DNA of 64,000 bases from Diadophis punctatus similis (Eukaryota; Chordata; Lepidosauria; Squamata; Dipsadidae). Shown in pieces: positions 1-10,801 of the stretch (the stretch's first letter is position 1; each line of letters starts with the position of its first letter). The stretch covers positions 224,772,434 to 224,836,433 of the forward strand of contig JALIGW010000001.1 of assembly GCA_023053685.1 (NCBI GenBank), written 5' to 3'. The notes beneath the pieces are model-generated. The model worked only from the letters and a program-made list of their open reading frames with translations. It made no database searches and was not told where the DNA came from. A program made the position numbers and the translations under genes.

Positions 1-3000
1 GAGGCATTTTGATATATTTGAATAATAAATATAGAAAGAAAAAGGGGGGAAAAAAGAAAAGAATTGGAAGAAGAAATTAGAAAACAGGAACGAGCGTTAA
101 TAGTTAATCCAACAGATAAGAAAATTAAGGAGGCAATTAATTTACTGAAAGGTCAATTTAATATGTTAATAGCAGACCAAGTGGCAACCAATTTACAATA
201 TGCTAAACATAACACTTTTTGTAATGCTAATAAACCAGGCAGGTGGTTAGCATATATGTTAAGGAAAAAGCAGAAATCAAGGACTATTGAGAGAATAAAA
301 TATAAGGGTAAAGAGGTTTATGAGCAAGAATTAATTAAAAAATATTTTTTTGAGTTTTACTCAGGGTTGTATACTGGTGATAAAGTCCAAGATAAGGACA
401 TAGATAGATATTTGCAGAAAGAGAATATTTACATAACCTCCAAAGAGCAGAGGGACAATTTAAATCAATTTATAACTTCTGAGGAAATTTTGTTGGCAAT
501 TAAGCAGCTGAAAGTGGGCAAAGCTCCAGGGACAGATGGTTTGACAGCCGTTTATTATAAAAACCTATAGGAGGAAATGGTGGAACCACTGAAGGAATTA
601 TTTAATAATATACAACAGGGAGGAGAGGTACCTCCAACTTGGAAGACAGCTTTTATTTCCTTGATCCCCAAAGAGGGTCAAGATCATACAGATCCCAAAA
701 ACTATAGGCCGATTTCACTTTTAAATATAGACTACAAGATTTTTGCTAAAATATTAGCAAATAGATTAATGATAGTTATGCAGCAAATAATTCATCATGA
801 TCAAACTGGTTTGTTAAATGGTAGACAAATGAAGAGTAATGTAAGGCAAATTGTTAATTTATTAGAGTATTTGGGAAGGAACAACCAGGTTCCCGCAGTG
901 CTAGTATTTCTGGATGCCGAGAAAGCCTTTGATAGATTGAATTGGCAATTTTTATTAAAATTAATAGAAAGGATGCAACTTGGAGAACACTTTATACAAT
1001 CCATTAAGGCAATATATCAAAAACAAACAGTGCAAGTAATAATCAATGGTGGTTTAACAGATATTTTTAATATAGAAAAAGGAACAAGGCAAGGTTGTCC
1101 CTTGTCGCCATTACTGTTTATTCTGACGCTGGAAATTCTACTCAACAAAATACGGGGGTTGGACATAATAAAGGGAATTAAAATTAGACAGCATGAGTAT
1201 AAGCTACGAGCATTTGCAGATGACCTGGTTGTTACCTTAGCCCAACCAGTACAATCGATTACAGCCCTGATGGATATAACTAATTTATATGGACAAGTAT
1301 CTGGTTTTAAAATAAATACAGCTAAAACAAAAATAATAGTTAAAAATATGACCAGAAGCCAAGAAGAAGAGATAGAAAGGGTAACAGGATTTGAGATAGT
1401 TAAGAAGGTCAAATATTTAGGGGTTTATATTATGACCACAAATATTAAATTATATCAATATAACTATGAACCACTATGGCAAAAAATACAGAAAGAGATG
1501 GAAAACTGGAAAAAACTACAATTGTCTTTGCTGGGTAGGATAGCCGCAGTAAAAATGAATGTTTTACCAAGGTTTTTATTTCTTTTTCAAATGATACCTA
1601 TACTTAAAAAAGATGAAAATTTGAAGGAATGGCAGAAGGGCATAAATAAATTTGTTTGGGCAGGGAAGAAACCGCGAGTAAACCAGAAGATAATGCAAGA
1701 TACACGAGAAAGAGGAGGTCTTAAAATGCCCAATTTAAGATTGTACTACGAAGCCGCTGCCCTCTCAGCAATTACTGATTGGATTAACTTAACGGAGGAA
1801 AGGATATTAAATATTGAAGGATATGGTCTGGTCTACGGCTGGCATGCTTATTTATTGTTTGATAAGAAAGTAGATAAGGCTTTTAAAAGTCATATATTAA
1901 GAAATGCTCTATTGCGTGTCTGGAAAAAGTATCAATATAAACTAAATGACAAGTTACCAATATGGACAGTACCCAGACACACGATAGAAAATATAAACTT
2001 GGAGCAAAAGGACGACAAGATCACATACAAAGAACTCCTTTATGAAGAAGGAATTAGATTACAATTAAAATCTATGGAGCAATTAGGAGAAGGAGGAGTA
2101 ATTAGAACTTGGTTTTAGTATAGGCAGCTGCAGGCCAGATGGAGAGAAAATCAAAAAATTGGTATTTTGCAGCAGGATGAGAATTTGATAAAACAAATAA
2201 GAGACAAAAGTCAAATGCATATAAAAAGGTTGTATAATGTGTTAGTGGAAATAGATTCAGAAACAGAGCTAGTCAAGGATTGTATGATAAAATGGGCACA
2301 AAATATTGGAGAATCTATAATGATGGAAACATGGGAAAAGATATGGGTTAGAAATGTAAGATTTACGCAAGCTCAAAATCTAAGAGAGAACTTTTATAAA
2401 ATGGTTTATAGGTGGCATTTAGATCCAAAAAAACTAGCCTGTATGTATCCAAACTTACAACCTAAGTGTTGGCGATGCGAGTGTGAAGATGCTACGTATT
2501 TCCATATATGGTGGACATGTAAAAAAATTAAGGCTTTTTGGATAAAAATATGGTGGATTATTCAAAATATTCTAAAGAAAAATATTAAATTTACACCACA
2601 GTTTTTTTGCTGAGAATAATTACGGATTGTACTGTAATAGAGACTAAGTTGGTTTTGAATTTAATAACAGCTGCCAGGTTACTGGTGGCACAGTATTGGA
2701 AGAAGGAAGATCCACCTACCATCGAGGAATGGACCCTAAAATTCGTGCATTGGCAGAGATGGCAAAAATTTCATCATATCTTAAAAGACCATTCAAATGA
2801 AAGATATATATTGGAATGGAGAAGATGGATTGACTATATTCAAAACAAGTACCAGACTAAGATGATTCAAATAGCTTCTGAATGAAACATTTTTAATTTT
2901 TAGTTTATGTTTAAAGGGTTTCGAGCCATAAGGAGTTAAAGACCTAGAGAGATTTTGAAGTCAATAATTTGTTAGCATATTTTAGTTCTACGTTTGTGAA

Positions 3001-3158
3001 TACTATACCCTGTGCTTGTTCTGGGAAGTCTAGGGAGGGGGGAGGGGGAGACGGGGGTGGGAGGGCAAGGAGGGAGGGATGGGATGAGGGGGGAAGGGGT
3101 GGGGAAAAATGTTTGTACTACTTATAAAACTTTTTAATAAAAAAGAAAAAAGAAAGAA
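1..3158 (+). mobile_element. L1-type LINE, 3' half, cut by the left window edge
   Basis: The segment codes for the ORF2 reverse transcriptase and C-terminal region of an L1-clade retrotransposon and ends in a typical L1 3' UTR: a G-rich purine tract at about 3030-3110 followed by an A-rich tail at about 3130-3158. It sits directly against class I retroviral gag-like sequence that starts near 3159, so the L1 appears to have inserted into an older endogenous retrovirus. The 5' end lies outside the window. Stops and a frameshift show that the copy is dead. Confidence 0.9.
64..2885 (+). pseudogene. L1 ORF2 remnant (reverse transcriptase and C-terminal region)
   Basis: One reading frame runs from 64 through stops at 568-570 (TAG) and 2116-2118 (TAG) to about 2613, then shifts frame near 2607 and continues to 2885. 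The reverse transcriptase fingers and palm carry an RPISLLN block (about 705-725), a [10 protein letters not shown] block (about 1081-1110) and the catalytic FADD box at 1213-1224. The C-terminal part has a cysteine/histidine cluster (WRCECEDATYFHIWWTC, about 2470-2520) typical of vertebrate L1 ORF2. The catalytic aspartates are intact, but two stops and a frameshift rule out one full protein. The endonuclease domain is not in the window. Confidence 0.88.
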
Positions 3159-3542
3159 GTTGCAAAAACTGGAAACCCCGACTGCTAAGGACTTAGAGAC
3201 CCTTGTTCAGACAGCCTTCACTGTTTTATGCCCAGAGGGAGGAAGAGGAAGAAAAGAAAGACAGGAGGATGCGAAAGCAAGCTGGTCTTTTAGCAGCTGC
3301 TCTGAGTCCCCAAAGAAGAGGGAGGGGAACTTCAGCTAACCCCAGGAATAACTCCATCCAGAGAGACCAGTGTGCCCAGTGTGTCATCAATTTGGCCATT
3401 GGAGGAGAGAATGCCCCCTTGAACAACAACAGCCCAGTCGAGGACGAGGACAACACAGGGGGCGGGGAGGCTTCAGGCCGGAAACCCCAGCTTCTTCACC
3501 CCTCATGTCAGCCCAGACTCCTGAGTTTTATCCAGAAAATTA

Positions 3543-4246
3543 TTGACGGGGCTCTGGAGAGTCAATTGCTTCCCCAGACCCTCTGATAGAGCTAAAAGTG
3601 GGGATAAATCTTACCCCTTTTTGATTGACACAGGGGCTACTTTCAGTGTCCTAAACGATGGATTAATCCCCTGCCTCTCTTCCACAACTACCCCCATTAT
3701 TGGAGCAACTGGGATAGAAGAGAACGCCCCGATCAGTCACCCAATGGTGGTTGAACCAACCAGGGGACCATCACTTAAGCATTCTTTTCTAATATTGCCA
3801 CAATGTCCCATCAACCTTTTGGGAAGGGATCTCCTAGGAAAACTGGGGGCAGTTATACAATGCACTCAGCAGGGAGTCTCCCTTAAAATTCCCCCAGAAA
3901 GGGCTTATCTTTGTTTCCTGGAAAAGGGAACGATCCTTAATGGCCCTGACTCTAACAAGATAAACCCCCAGGTGTGGTACCAAGGAACTCCTGGATTTTC
4001 AAAATTTGCCACACCCCACATGGCTCAGCTCCTCCCAGATGCTCAACCTATGACAATTCACCAATACCCCATCAGACGGGAAGCCAGGCTTGGCATTAAG
4101 TCTCAGATTAAACTTTTCCTGAAAACTGGTCTCCTTGTTAACACACAATCATATTGGTCAACGCCAATTTTTCCTGTCCCTAAGCCTGATGGGACTAGGA
4201 GAATGGTTCATGACCTTAGGGAGACCAACCGCTGGCTCCGCCCACT
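3543..4246 (+). pseudogene. ERV protease and N-terminal reverse transcriptase remnant
   Basis: The frame contains the aspartic protease active site LIDTGATFS (about 3623-3650) and the downstream LLGRDLL flap-end block (about 3817-3840), then the polymerase entry region with WSTPIFPVPKPDG (about 4157-4195). This order is that of class I retroviral pro-pol. The frame leaves retroviral sequence at 4247, where a hAT element begins, so the downstream residues of the open frame are not viral. The same domain order appears in the much better preserved ERV at the right end, but the sequences are clearly different lineages. Confidence 0.8.
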
Positions 4247-4492
4247 CAGAGGTGGGTTTCTACCGGTTCAGACTGGTTCTTAATAACTTGGCAGCCTGGG
4301 TCGCTGCCTGCCACGCCCCCGAGCAGATTCTCTCAGCGGCGCTGTAGGTGGTGCCATCTTGTTTTTTGCTTCTGCGCATGCACATAAGCTTTTTTTAATA
4401 CTGCTCAAGCACGCGGGGCGCGCAAGGCACGCCTACCTGCACAGCATGTCCTTGAGCGAACTGGCAGTAGCAGAATCCGGAATCTACCCCTG
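4247..4492. mobile_element. hAT-type miniature element inserted in ERV pol
   Basis: Termini CAGAGGTGGGTTTC and (reverse complement) CAGGGGTAGATTCC form imperfect inverted repeats of the CAGRGGTGGGTTCC type also seen at 12075 and 43867. The 8-bp target duplication CGCCCACT is exact at 4239-4246 and 4493-4500, and the ERV frame resumes after it. No transposase is encoded. Confidence 0.88.
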
Positions 4493-4564
4493 CGCCCACT
4501 TCACCCCGTCATGGCCAATCCGTTCACTTCGCTGACTACACTTTCTAGCGACCAGAGTTGGTAT

Positions 4565-5362
4565 CATTGGCAACCTTCAGTCTCGAAAGACTATGGTATC
4601 GTGCTCTGGAAAGAGTTCCTAGAAAGAGTTCCTAGAACAGCATCTAGTGTGGCTAAAAAGGCCAATCCGAGAGTGGCAATCCCTTCTGCACTGAGGGCAG
4701 ATCCATTCTATCCCCTGCCTGGCCCCCAGATTTCGCTGGTTCCAGGACTGCCTCTACGTCTCGGCCTGCCGAACAAGTGTCTCCTCGAAATGGAGAAGGC
4801 CATACTGCGTCTTTAGCCTCCAAGCGGAATGATCAGAGGTCAAGGTTTCCCAGCTGTTAATGTCCATTCCCAAGGCCTTTAAATCCCTCTTACAGATATC
4901 CTTATATCGCAGCTGTGATCTCCCTCTGGGGCACTTTCCCTGCACTAGTTCACCATACAGGAGATCTTTCGGAATCTGCCCATCATCCATTCTCACAACA
5001 TGCCCAAGCCAGCGAAGACGTCGCTGTTTCAACAGTGTATACATGCTAGAAATTCCAGCACGTTCCAAGACTGCGCTATTTGGAACTTTGTCATGCCAGG
5101 TGATGCCAAGGATACTTCGGAGACAGCGCATATGAAAAGTATTCAACTTTCTCTTTTGCCATGCATAAAGGGTCCAAGACTCGCTGCAATACAAGAGTGT
5201 GCTCAGGACACAGGCTCTATAAACCTGGATCTTTGTATGTTCAGTCAGCTTCTTATTAAGCCATACTCTCTTTGTGAGTCTAGAGAATGTAGTGGCTGCT
5301 TTACCAATATGTTTATTCAGCTCAGTATCTAGAGAGAGAGTGTCGGTGATGGTTGAGCCAAA
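4565..5362 (-). mobile_element. Non-LTR retrotransposon 3' end inserted in ERV pol
   Basis: The minus strand encodes the C-terminal part of a LINE reverse transcriptase (from about 5362 down to 4754), including RLRWLGHVVRMDDG and GRSQLRYKDICKRDLKALG blocks, followed by a 3' UTR ending near 4565. An exact 16-bp duplication, CGACCAGAGTTGGTAT, flanks it at 4549-4564 and 5363-5378, and the retroviral frame continues across the site. The element is 5'-truncated, as usual for LINEs. I recognise the domain as a LINE polymerase tail but cannot assign the clade with certainty. Confidence 0.85.
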
Positions 5363-5590
5363 CGACCAGAGTTGGTATACGGTCATAGATTTAAAAGATG
5401 TCTTCTTCTGTATACCTCTGGCTAAAGAGTGTCAGTCATACTTCGCCTTTGAGTGGGAAGACTCTTTAGATGGTTCCAAGTGACAGCTGACTTGGACTCG
5501 CCTGCCACAGGACTATCGTAACAGTTCAACATCTTTCACTGCAGCACTTGCCCAGGATCTTAAAGACTTTGACACCCAGATTTTTTAATC

Positions 5591-5920
5591 AGTAAAATTG
5601 CTGTCATATCTGCAGATTGCTTAATGAACATGTATAAACTTCTGAGCTTATCCCTAGGAACTGACCTCTTCCCTCAAATTTAGTCCCTCTGCCAGATTCT
5701 CAGCAGTTAACAGCTAAGAGAGTATCTCATATCCCCCAGAACCAACTATCATCATACCCTTTTGATTATGATCACAGATAGAATTGTATCTTAAAAAACA
5801 GAAGAAACAGAAGATAATATGGTTAAATATCACAATTGCAATGATCTTTCCATGGATACTTTTCCAGAATTCAAGAGAAAGTAACACATACCAAACTTAA
5901 AAGTAATACTGATCACTCAC
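5591..5920. other. Intergenic or intronic sequence, nothing recognised
   Basis: Between the end of recognisable ERV sequence and the LRR exon. AT-rich; no exon, repeat boundary or RNA gene was recognised. If the host gene continues leftwards, this is the start of its next intron. Confidence 0.5.
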
Positions 5921-6091
5921 TCTAGTTGTTCTATTTTGCAGTCTGGATCTTGGAGCCCCTCATACAGCAATTCTGCTGTTCTGTCATCTATGTCCTTGAA
6001 TTCCAAATATAAAATTTTCAGTCTCTGGTTTTTCTTGAAGACTTCAGCAAGATGCCTGCTGCAGGACTCTGTGAAGGACCATCCTGCCAAA
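5921..6091 (-). CDS. NLRP-like gene, leucine-rich repeat exon (171 bp)
   Basis: On the minus strand a pyrimidine-rich acceptor (ttgctgttctttcag) precedes base 6091 and a donor (gtgagt, complement of 5915-5920) follows base 5921. The exon is exactly 171 bp, the standard size of one ribonuclease-inhibitor-like LRR exon in NLRP genes. It opens with one base of a split codon, reads 56 codons starting LAGWSFTESCSRHL and including LKILYLEFKDI and LLYEGLQDPDCKIEQL, and ends with two bases of a codon. This phase matches the ends of the 78-bp and NACHT exons to its right. The role would be ligand sensing or autoinhibition in an NLR sensor. More LRR exons are expected to the left, outside the window. 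Confidence 0.85.
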
Positions 6092-6217
6092 CTGAAAGAA
6101 CAGCAATTACTCAGAAGAATTAGAATGATACCTTCTGGTTAGTAGTATCACATATAAAAATGGACAATAATAATTAAAAACAAAACAAAAGCAATATGGG
6201 CATATAATCAATTAAGG

Positions 6218-6323
6218 CAGAGGTCTTCAAACTTGGCAACTTTAAGACTTGTGGACTTCAACTCCCAGAATTCTGGGAGTTGAAGTCCACAAGTCTTAAA
6301 GTTGCCAAGTTTGGAGACCCCTG
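6218..6323. mobile_element. Palindromic hAT-type miniature element
   Basis: A 106-bp near-perfect hairpin whose arms read CAGAGGTCTTCAAACTTGGC inward to a GAATTC centre. Flanks AATTAAGG (6210-6217) and AACTAAGG (6324-6331) match at 7 of 8 positions, as expected for an aged 8-bp hAT duplication. The same family recurs in a cluster at 11338-11800. Confidence 0.82.
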
Positions 6324-6351
6324 AACTAAGGTATCATATGGTTAGATATAG

Positions 6352-6424
6352 GTAAAGATAAAGGTTCCCCTCGCACATGTGTGCTAGTCGTTCCCGACTC
6401 TAGGGGGCAGTGCTCATCTCCGTT
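6352..6424 (+). repeat. Unclassified dispersed squamate repeat fragment
   Basis: Begins ggtaaagataaaggttcccc and runs to the LINE fragment at about 6425. I recognise it as a sequence that recurs in squamate genomes, but no boundary or target duplication could be defined here. Confidence 0.35.
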
Positions 6425-6660
6425 TCAAAGCTGAAGAGCCAGCAGATTGTATGCAGATTCATTGTTGTCTTCAATGAGACCAATCACTGTTGTATCATCA
6501 GCAAACTTCAGTATTTTAACAGAGGGATCTTTTGAGATGCAGTCATTGGTGTATAGAGAGAAGAGAAGTGGAGATAGCACACAGCCCTGGGGGGCTCCTG
6601 TGCTAATTGTCCAGGTATCTGATGTGATTTTGCCTAGCTTCACCTGCTGCTTCCCTTTGG
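6425..6660 (-). pseudogene. L2-like LINE reverse transcriptase fragment
   Basis: The minus strand encodes a piece of a CR1/L2-superclade polymerase with GAPQGCVLSPLLFSLYTNDC and the catalytic box FADDTT. It is the same family as the plus-strand element at 8195-9360. The fragment is short and lacks both ends; it lies in an intron of the NLRP-like gene. Confidence 0.75.
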
Positions 6661-6727
6661 TTAAGATTTATTATTAAGATTTATCAAAAATGAGAACATA
6701 ATATAAAAACCCAATAAGTAGCATTTA

Positions 6728-6860
6728 CAGGTAGTCCTCAAGTTACGAATGAAATGGAGCCTGCATATTCCATTCATAACCTGAGGATTCGTAGGAGTGA
6801 ATCTCATACCTTGAATGCGATCACTCCCTCCTTTCACCCATACATTCACTAATGGAATGT
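6728..6860. repeat. Dispersed repeat of the 'ggtagtcctcaagttacga' type
   Basis: Starts caggtagtcctcaagttacg. Related fragments occur near 37534 (ggtagcccttaacttacaac) and 45226 (agatagtccttgacgtatg), which supports a dispersed repeat. Its mobilisation class is not clear from this copy. Confidence 0.5.
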
Positions 6861-7308
6861 GCTGCTCGTTAAATGCACATGAGGCATCTCAGGGTGGGGA
6901 AGGCTATGGGGGGCCTAGTGATTGAAAAGGACACCTGTTTAAGACAATCCAAGTCCTCTCCGACCCACTGAGATACCTCATGCTGCACACAATTGTTTCC
7001 TCCCCCCCAACCTGCTGCACCAGGTCACTTACCTTGCAAAGATCTAGCAAGCTGTCTCCTCTCCAGCCTCTCTGCCACATGAGATCACAACACTCAGAAG
7101 CTTCCAGACTTGGCTCACAAAGAGTTTGGAAGTGATGGGATGCTTTTACGCAGTGAAATCCACTGCCTAAAGAGTCCTATTGGCTTCCAAGCACTTCGGC
7201 AAGCTGTTGTAAAAAGCCCTTTCTGGCCGAACGAGCTTGTGAGGGACGAGCTTGAGGAGGCCTTTCCGGACAAAAAAGAGGGCCCGGAGGGATGCACAAA
7301 CCCCTCCA

Positions 7309-7420
7309 GAGCTCTGTTTTCATGTGCAAAGACCTCCTCCAAAACTTTGCCACCAAAAATGGAGCTACATTTTTGGCAGCAAAGTGCTGGAGGAGGCCTT
7401 CGCACATGAAAACAGAGCTC
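7309..7420. repeat. Inverted repeat (hairpin) of about 112 bp
   Basis: The left arm starts gagctctgttttcatgtgca at 7309 and the right arm ends with its near-complement at 7420; the arms are about 54 bp with a very short loop near 7365. Both strands therefore read similar peptides, so the open frames here are artefacts. It is likely a foldback or miniature element; terminal motifs and a target duplication were not found. Confidence 0.7.
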
Positions 7421-7811
7421 ACCCGTCTGGAGCTTCATTTTTGGGTTCAAAGGCCTCCTCCAACACTGCTGGCAAAAACAATAGCTTGAGGAAAGGCCTT
7501 TCCTGGAGAAAACAGAGAGAGAAGCTACTCTGAAATGCTGAGGAATCAGCTCTCAACAAATGAGCCAGCCACTGTCTGGAAAATCCTGAAAATATCACTA
7601 GCTAGAGCAGACCACTCCCCCTTGCTGAAGGGAATTGGCAACTGGCAGATGATCTAAATGTATTCTACTGTAGGTTTAAGAAAAGACCACTGTCAATTAT
7701 TGCTATCCTCTGCATCTCAGATACACCAACAACAGTCAAATCTCCTATGCCTGATTCCATCCCTCTGGGACCCCACCTCTACGGTAGTGATCCTTAAAAA
7801 AAGAGGTGCAA

Positions 7812-8192
7812 TGTCCAATGTTCCCTCTAACATTGAAAATCACTGCATGGTAGTTGGAAACTGCTGCGCAGCGTTTTCTTTTCTGGAGGGACCGAACTGG
7901 CCTCCCTGGATGAAGAGTAAGCTGGTGGGCAGCAGCCTTTGATCTCGCTCTCCTCCTCTCCCTAGCAGCGGAGCCCACCTGAGGAGGCAAGAGTTAAAGC
8001 CATAAACCCACGTTCTTCGCCATCTGCTGCCTCTGCCTCTCTTCGTTGAAGGCTCCTTTCCCCCCACCCCCCACCCACCCTGATAGGCTGGTGATCAATG
8101 TTCCCTCTCACATTAGAAAACGCTGTGCGGCAGTTGGAAACTGCTGCGCGGCATTTTCTTATCACGTGCGCGGCCGCGCACCTTAGAGGGAC
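7812..8192. repeat. Two related miniature-element copies with 'tgttccctct' ends
   Basis: Segments 7812-7892 and 8095-8192 both start near aatgttccctct(c/a)aca and share cagttggaaactgctgcgc; the second ends cttagagggaccattgg, roughly the inverted complement of the start. They are either two decayed copies or one element with an internal insert. No transposase is encoded. Confidence 0.5.
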
Positions 8193-8194
8193 CA

Positions 8195-9360
8195 TTGGCA
8201 ATGTCTATTTCACAGACAAAAGTCTTTCTAACAGATAGCAAGCAGCAGGTGAAGCTAAGCAAAATCACATCAGTTACCTGTACAATTAGCATAGGTGCCC
8301 CCCAGGACTGTGTGCTCTCTCCACTACTCTTTTCTCTCTATACCAATGACTGCATCTCAAAGGATCCCTCTGTTAAAGTACTGAAGTTTGCAGATAATAC
8401 AACACTGATTGGTCTTATTCAAGATGATGACGAATCTGCATAGAGATGAGAAGTTGAAGAACTGGCCCTGTGGTGCAGCTGCAACAATCTTGAACTGTAC
8501 ACATTGAAAACTGTAGAGATGATAGTAGATTTTAAGAGAAGCCCTTCTATTCTACCACCTGCTACAATCTTAGACAACACAGTATCAACAGTAGATACTA
8601 GAGTTTCTGGATTCAATAATCTGCCAGGACTTGGAATAGACACTTAACATTAGAACCATTATTGAAAAGGCACAACAAAAAGTGTTCTTCCTACATCAAT
8701 TCAGAAAGCTCAGATTGCCCAAGGATTTGCTGATACCGTTCTACAGAGGAATTATTGAGTCTGTCATTTGTTCCTTGATAACTATCTGGTTTGGCACAGC
8801 AACCAAACAGGACAGGTACAGATTTCAAAGGATAGTTAGGACTGCAGGGGAAAAAAGTTGCAACCAAGCTGCTTTCCACTGAGGACCTGTATACTGCACG
8901 AACCAGAAAGAGGGCTGAGGAAATATTTACAGATCCTTCACATACTGGACATAAACTGTTTCAAGTTCTCCTCTCAAGATGCTGCTATAGGGCATTGCAT
9001 GCCAAAATATCTAGACACAAAGATAGTTTCTTCCCCCATGCCATCACTCTGCTAAATACCTAACTCCTACAGCACTGTCTTATGCCTAAAGATATGTACC
9101 CACATCGTAGTCTGTATTGCTATTATCCTTGTCATCTTCTCATCTTCTCATCTTTCTCACTTTTCATCTTTCCTACTACCTTCTCCTATTGGTATATTAT
9201 GTTTTATCAATTGTTGTATCTTATGATTTATGATTGTATCTTATGATTTATGATCTATGACTTATCACTTCATTGTTTGTATGTGCACTGAGAGCTTATG
9301 CACTAGAGATAAATTCCTTGTGTGTCCAATAAAGAATTCTATCCTGTTCTGTTCTAGCCT
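8195..9360 (+). mobile_element. L2-like LINE, 5'-truncated, with 3' UTR
   Basis: Frames at 8195-8443 and 8682-8882 encode broken reverse transcriptase pieces: a GAPQDCVLSPLLFSLYTNDC block, FADNTT in place of the catalytic FADDTT, and a thumb-like block FRKLRLPKDLLIPFYRGIIE. The 3' UTR (9055-9360) contains short tandem units (cttatgatttatgattgtat) and ends aataaagaattctatcctgt with a ttct-rich tail, the style of squamate L2-like LINEs. The second catalytic aspartate is changed and several frameshifts are present. Confidence 0.8.
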
Positions 9361-9623
9361 ATTTCCTGCCTCTTATTAAGAAATTCCAGTGAAAGTGCTG
9401 CACCCTTCCTTAAGTTTTCCAAACTGTGTTTCCTTCTCTCTCAGTGTCAATTATATCAGTTCCATGGTAGGCTTCGGGAACTAAAGCATCTTCTATTGTT
9501 GACCATGAGAAATTACTGAGAGATTCCTGTAACAATATATTTAGTTTAATACGCAAACTTCTAATATTATGTACTCGTTTCATTATCAATAACATCTAAA
9601 ATAAAATGCTAGCACTTTCTTAC
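9361..9623 (-). other. Intron sequence with an unexplained LRR-like reading frame
   Basis: The minus strand holds 61 codons from 9595 to 9410 preceded by an acceptor-like ttttag and reading NIRSLRIKLNILLQE, which is mildly LRR-like. It is in the same frame as the 78-bp exon but only 28 bases separate them, with stops, so it cannot be the next exon after that exon's donor. It may be a decayed exon copy or chance. Confidence 0.3.
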
Positions 9624-9701
9624 TGCAGGTCTTCTAAGTTTCTCAGTTTTGTCAGTGCTTTAAAGACGTCTTCCATATATCTTTCATACAAACTCCAATC
9701 C
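9624..9701 (-). CDS. NLRP-like gene, short exon leading into the LRR (78 bp)
   Basis: The minus strand has an acceptor (tgtctttcctttttag) before 9701 and a donor (gtaaga, complement of 9618-9623) after 9624. The 78 bases read as one base, 25 codons (DWSLYERYMEDVFKALTKLR and then NLEDL) and two bases. One base in and two bases out is the same phase as the LRR exon at 5921-6091 and the donor phase of the NACHT exon, so all three join without a frame change. The sequence gives the leading half of an LRR that would be completed by the next exon. Position, strand and phase agree with the gene model; a transcript is needed for proof. Confidence 0.72.
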
Positions 9702-10357
9702 CTAAAAAGGAAAGACATTTTTGTTCATCAGACTTTTACTTCAGTGTTTCCAGTTACTCTACTCTGCAAATATATTGGGCATTCCAGTCCATTTGAAAAG
9801 TAATCAGAAATAAATTCATTCATATTGCAGCATGAGAAATTAATAGTAGAAAAAGACCACTTTGTAAATGAAATGGTTACGGGGAGTCCTTGACCAACAA
9901 CTGTTGGAATCTGCCCATTACAGTCAGAAGTCATGACAGCTGTGCAGTTCCCATGTGATTGTTTTACTTATAACCCCCTATCCATCCTCTCCCCAAAGTG
10001 GTCATTAAATAAAGCACAGGGTGCGCCAGGTGCTTGATGGGAGGCCCTGGGAGGCTTAGTGCAGGTTCTGCCATGGGCCTCGTTAAGGCCACTTCTGAGG
10101 CAACCCCATGCTCTGATTCCCTCCCTTCAGGGTTCCCTCAGGCCTTAGGCCTGCTTCCACACCTATCAGATCCCATACGTTCCACCCCATCTGTCATCAC
10201 CAATTGCTCACTTATATTTGTAGTTCTCCTACTGAAAGCTCTGCAGATGAAATTGAGGAGATCTCCACAGATCCACAGTGCTCCGTAGATCACATTCAAG
10301 AAGAAGAGCAAACTATTCTGTCCCAAGGCTGTGTGATTTGCTTCCGGAAGCAGGTGC
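9702..10357. other. Intron sequence, nothing recognised
   Basis: Part of the intron between the NACHT exon and the 78-bp exon. Only short open frames; no clear repeat boundary. Confidence 0.4.
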
Positions 10358-10614
10358 CATTTTCAGACTGACTGTAATGAATTGTGGCCACTGCAAAATG
10401 GTGCTCACTTCTGAAAGTGGGCCAAGGAGTCTAGGGATGGACCAGCTTGCTCTTCTCCAATGTGATCCATGGGGCGCTAGAAAGACTGTGGAGCTCTCTG
10501 GAGATGGCACTGGAGAAGAACAAGCTGCTCCATTGCTAACCTACATGGCTTGCTTTCAGAATTGAACACTATTTTGGACTGGCCACAATTCAATTGGCCA
10601 CTCTGAAAATGGTG
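10358..10614. repeat. Inverted repeat with arms of about 120 bp
   Basis: The left arm (about 10358-10480) starts gccattttcagactgactgt, and the right arm (about 10495-10614) is its diverged reverse complement, ending gccactctgaaaatggtggc. Both strands encode similar peptides, which is how the repeat shows itself. The arms differ by scattered substitutions, suggesting an old foldback element. No target duplication was found. Confidence 0.7.
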
Positions 10615-10801
10615 GCCACAGCTGTGATCATGCCACACGGCTGGTGAACAGCATGATCTTCCTTCCTTCCCTAATCCAAGTTCTGGAGCTTCAGAGCTCT
10701 TCAAAAGGTTATGGGTGATATTTGAAATGAAAAATGAGATACGGTTTGAATTAAAATCTCAGATAAAACTATATACTCAATCATTTTTTAACAAACGACT
10801 A

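Larger units (their letters stand above)
3159..5590 (+). mobile_element. Class I endogenous retrovirus fragment: gag end, protease, start of reverse transcriptase
   Basis: Decayed gammaretrovirus-like internal sequence. About 3160-3500 resembles the end of gag, with charged helices and a degenerate cysteine box; 3600-3900 is a retroviral protease; 4060-4246, 4501-4564 and 5379-5588 are the first part of the reverse transcriptase. The reading frame is interrupted by a 246-bp hAT miniature element (4247-4492) and by a minus-strand LINE (4565-5362), each flanked by a duplicated target site, so the viral frame resumes after each. Homology fades after about 5588; the catalytic YxDD region, integrase and env are absent, and no LTR was seen. 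Confidence 0.82.

Noticed and set aside
3203..3586. Intact retroviral gag gene
   Set aside because: Only the end of gag is recognisable, it changes frame, and its cysteine box is degenerate.
9728..9934. Minus-strand frame as another NLRP exon
   Set aside because: Its possible donor would leave an intron of only about 30 bp before the 78-bp exon, and the peptide is not LRR-like.
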